DNA from: CAYZEZ01 sp964477295
Lineage (GTDB): Bacteria; Bacteroidota; Bacteroidia; Bacteroidales; SM23-62
NCBI GenBank assembly: GCA_964477295.1
Contig: CAYZEZ010000012.1
Coordinates: 1-34,400 of the forward strand
Direction: 5' to 3'
Length of the DNA stretch: 34,400 nt
In this document: piece by piece, positions 32,939 through 34,400 of the stretch
Layout: the number at the start of each line of letters is the position of its first letter
Numbering within the stretch: the stretch's first letter is position 1
The notes under the pieces: model-generated
Databases searched by the model: none
What the model was told of the DNA's origin: nothing
The model's input: the letters and a program-made list of their open reading frames with translations, nothing else
Translations under genes and position numbers: made by a program

Positions 32939-33881
32939 AATACTCAATGTCCAGGGTTGAGATTTCATCACCCGCCTGCATGGAGATCCTGGTTAATCCA
33001 TCCGTTTCCATAAGCCACACATTATCGTACCTGGGCTGAAAGGGTGGAAAGGTATCATCCACAACGTCCCATTTATTTCCCTTCTTCAGGATAAAATAGC
33101 CGTTCCCGATATACTCACCGGCAAATAAAACCTTATCAAATTCCGGGGGGTATACATATTCTCCGTAGCTGTATGTTGCTACAAGCCCTTTTTTCCCATC
33201 TTTTTTTACCCTGAAATAATTATTGGCACATGATCCGGTGAGCCATTCTATATCATCGTAGATTATTTTTGTTTCATAGGTCTCACAGTCCCCGGCGCCC
33301 CATTTTTTACCTTTTCTCATCTTATAAACTATGCCATTTTCATGAGAAGCGAGCAGTTTTATCTCGTCAAATTTTACGGGAATAAATTCTGATGTGTACT
33401 GCCATGTGTTATACAATCCAAACTTTCCTTTGTTTTCCAGGATGTACATGTTCATGTTATTATACACCGGCTCCCCGGGCGTTGTAAATGGGTAAAGTGT
33501 ATCGACCTTAAAGTACGGGTGGTTAAATCCATCTTCAAAGGGGGCCACTGTTGAATACTTACCCTTCTTCCTGACCAGGACCATTTCCTCGTCAAATGGT
33601 TCAATACAGGTATAGACCGGTTCAACCATCCAATAAAGATCCCACGGATCGATGATGCCCATTCTCCCCTTATCCACTACAACCATAAATTCAAATTGTT
33701 TTAGCCGGTATACCGTATCGCCCGGGAATGTGAGTGAATAACTACCATCGGGGAGGGAAACAGTAATCACCCCGTCTTTTTTAATCACTTTAAGATCAGG
33801 ATCCGGGATAGTTTGTTCCTGAGCCTGGATGTACGAAAGACAGAAAATTGTAATAATAATGAATAGGGTATGTTTCATCAT
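32937..33881 (-). CDS. Exported WG-repeat-containing protein
   Basis: 314 residues. Signal peptide about 1-20 (FIIITIFCLSYIQA). The rest contains WG-type repeats, each with a Gly-Lys-Trp/Phe/Lys-Gly core and a following beta strand (GRMGIIDPWDLY, KGKYSTVAPF, KGKFGLYNTWQ, DGKKGLVATY, GNKWDVVDD). WG repeats build beta-rich scaffolds in envelope proteins of this phylum; the ligand is unknown. No catalytic motif. It appears to be a single gene, divergent from the ammonium transporter. Its stop codon TAG is formed at the edge of a REP-like repeat. Confidence 0.82.
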   Translation of the reverse strand: MMKHTLFIIITIFCLSYIQAQEQTIPDPDLKVIKKDGVITVSLPDGSYSLTFPGDTVYRLKQFEFMVVVDKGRMGIIDPWDLYWMVEPVYTCIEPFDEEMVLVRKKGKYSTVAPFEDGFNHPYFKVDTLYPFTTPGEPVYNNMNMYILENKGKFGLYNTWQYTSEFIPVKFDEIKLLASHENGIVYKMRKGKKWGAGDCETYETKIIYDDIEWLTGSCANNYFRVKKDGKKGLVATYSYGEYVYPPEFDKVLFAGEYIGNGYFILKKGNKWDVVDDTFPPFQPRYDNVWLMETDGLTRISMQAGDEISTLDIEY

Positions 33882-33916
33882 GGTAAAAATTAAGCATTCG
33901 TTTTCTAAGAACCGAT

Positions 33917-33979
33917 ATATGAAAATACTAAATATATGATTGATTACAATAAATATTTTATTCGAATATGAAAATACTA
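33917..33979 (+). repeat. 14-bp direct repeat upstream of amt
   Basis: ATATGAAAATACTA occurs at 33917-33930 and again at 33966-33979, 49 bp apart (start to start), in the 207-bp AT-rich space between the WG-repeat gene and amt. It could be a pair of binding sites for a nitrogen regulator, or chance in AT-rich DNA. Confidence 0.45.
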
Positions 33980-34009
33980 TAAAAACATAAATAATATATT
34001 AAAATAATA

Positions 34010-34070
34010 GGGGTATAATAAAAATACAATATATATATTTGCAGCAAGAATAAATAAAGAGGGGGTATAA
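34010..34070 (+). promoter_or_regulatory. Possible amt promoter region with GGGGTATAA direct repeat
   Basis: TATATTTG (34034-34041) matches the TAnnTTTG -7 element, although no TTTG is found at the -33 distance. GGGGTATAA occurs at 34010-34018 and 34062-34070, one on each side. The absence of a -33 box would suit activator-dependent expression, which is common for ammonium transporters. Confidence 0.35.
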
Positions 34071-34088
34071 GAATAAAACAAACTAATT

Positions 34089-34400
34089 ATGAGAAGCATT
34101 ACAAAAAAGGGAATTGTTCTTGGACTACTGTTGTTAGTTACAGGGACAGTAACATTATTAGCCTCAGATGGAAATGGAGTAGACACAGGAGTTACATCAT
34201 GGATGCTGACTTCAACAGCTTTGGTATTACTTATGGTTCCTGGGTTGGCTATGTTTTATGGAGGCCTGGTCAGGACTAAAAATGTTCTGGGTACCATGAT
34301 GCATAGTTTTACAGCCATGGGTATCATGACAGTTTTGTGGGTCACTGTCGGGTATTCCATGAGTTTCGGCCCGAATATTCTGGGAGGATGGTTTGGCTGG
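34089..34400 (+). CDS. amt: Ammonium transporter (Amt), N-terminal part
   Basis: 104 residues up to the window edge, open at the end. Residues 1-25 look like a signal peptide, as in bacterial Amt proteins with a cleaved N-terminus (LGLLLLVTGTVTLLA). DTGVTSWMLTSTALVLLMVPGLAMFYGGLVR is the hallmark of the first helix of the Amt/Mep/Rh family. GTMMHSFTAMGIMTVLWVTVGY follows in the second. It forms a trimeric inner-membrane channel for ammonium. Whether glnK follows cannot be seen here. Confidence 0.95.
   Translation, partial: MRSITKKGIVLGLLLLVTGTVTLLASDGNGVDTGVTSWMLTSTALVLLMVPGLAMFYGGLVRTKNVLGTMMHSFTAMGIMTVLWVTVGYSMSFGPNILGGWFGW

Overview
The window looks like a piece of a Bacteroidota chromosome, probably an anaerobic Bacteroidales/Marinilabiliales-type lineage recovered as a metagenome assembly. 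This rests on: a T9SS C-terminal sorting domain; an IPExxxVDY-type protein beside rnc-fabF-acpP; a two-component pair resembling RprX/RprY of Bacteroides; several candidate promoters of the Bacteroidetes form (TTTG, about 19 nt, TAnnTTTG); almost no Shine-Dalgarno sequences; and a very large oxygen-sensitive-type acyl-CoA dehydratase activase homologue. A 100-N gap whose two sides end in the same 55 bases points to a short-read assembly joined by scaffolding.

Layout. 1-5577 (+): the end of a probable LptE gene, a TPR-like protein, secG, groES-groEL, and lepA. 5721-11063: a short-chain dehydrogenase (-) divergent from the 1413-residue activase (+). 11161-13123 (-): a PadR regulator, a seven-helix membrane protein with a PadR-associated prefix domain, and a small membrane protein. 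13341-16683: response regulator and sensor kinase (-), divergent from a secreted acidic protein (+). 16861-18422 (+): an Asp/Glu racemase-family protein and a methyltransferase. 18535-21211 (-): acpP-fabF-rnc-IPExxxVDY cluster, divergent from purN (+). 21984-25955 (-): leuS and an M23 peptidase. 26202-26430: tRNA-Arg(CCG), interrupted by the assembly gap. 26680-34400: a secreted TPR-caspase protein, an S15/CocE peptidase, a degenerate tRNA-Arg, a T9SS-sorted protein, a radical SAM protein, a WG-repeat protein, and the start of an Amt ammonium transporter.

Most genes are housekeeping or common in the phylum, and I see no CRISPR array, insertion sequence, integrase or recognisable defence island. 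The unexplained structure is intergenic. First, at least seven loci carry short arrays with a strict 7-bp period; most fit a loose GTNANTC consensus although the actual sequence differs at each locus, and three loci have two arrays in opposite orientation. Second, GTCAT...ATCT palindromes occur as inverted pairs at three sites. Third, a CCGTCGG...CCGACGG hairpin repeat occurs three times, one copy supplying the last codons and stop of the S15 peptidase gene. Fourth, there is a 42-bp perfect palindrome before the racemase-like gene. Fifth, a decayed tRNA-Arg copy lies 4.5 kb downstream of the intact one. Several repeats begin exactly at, or share bases with, the stop codons of neighbouring genes.
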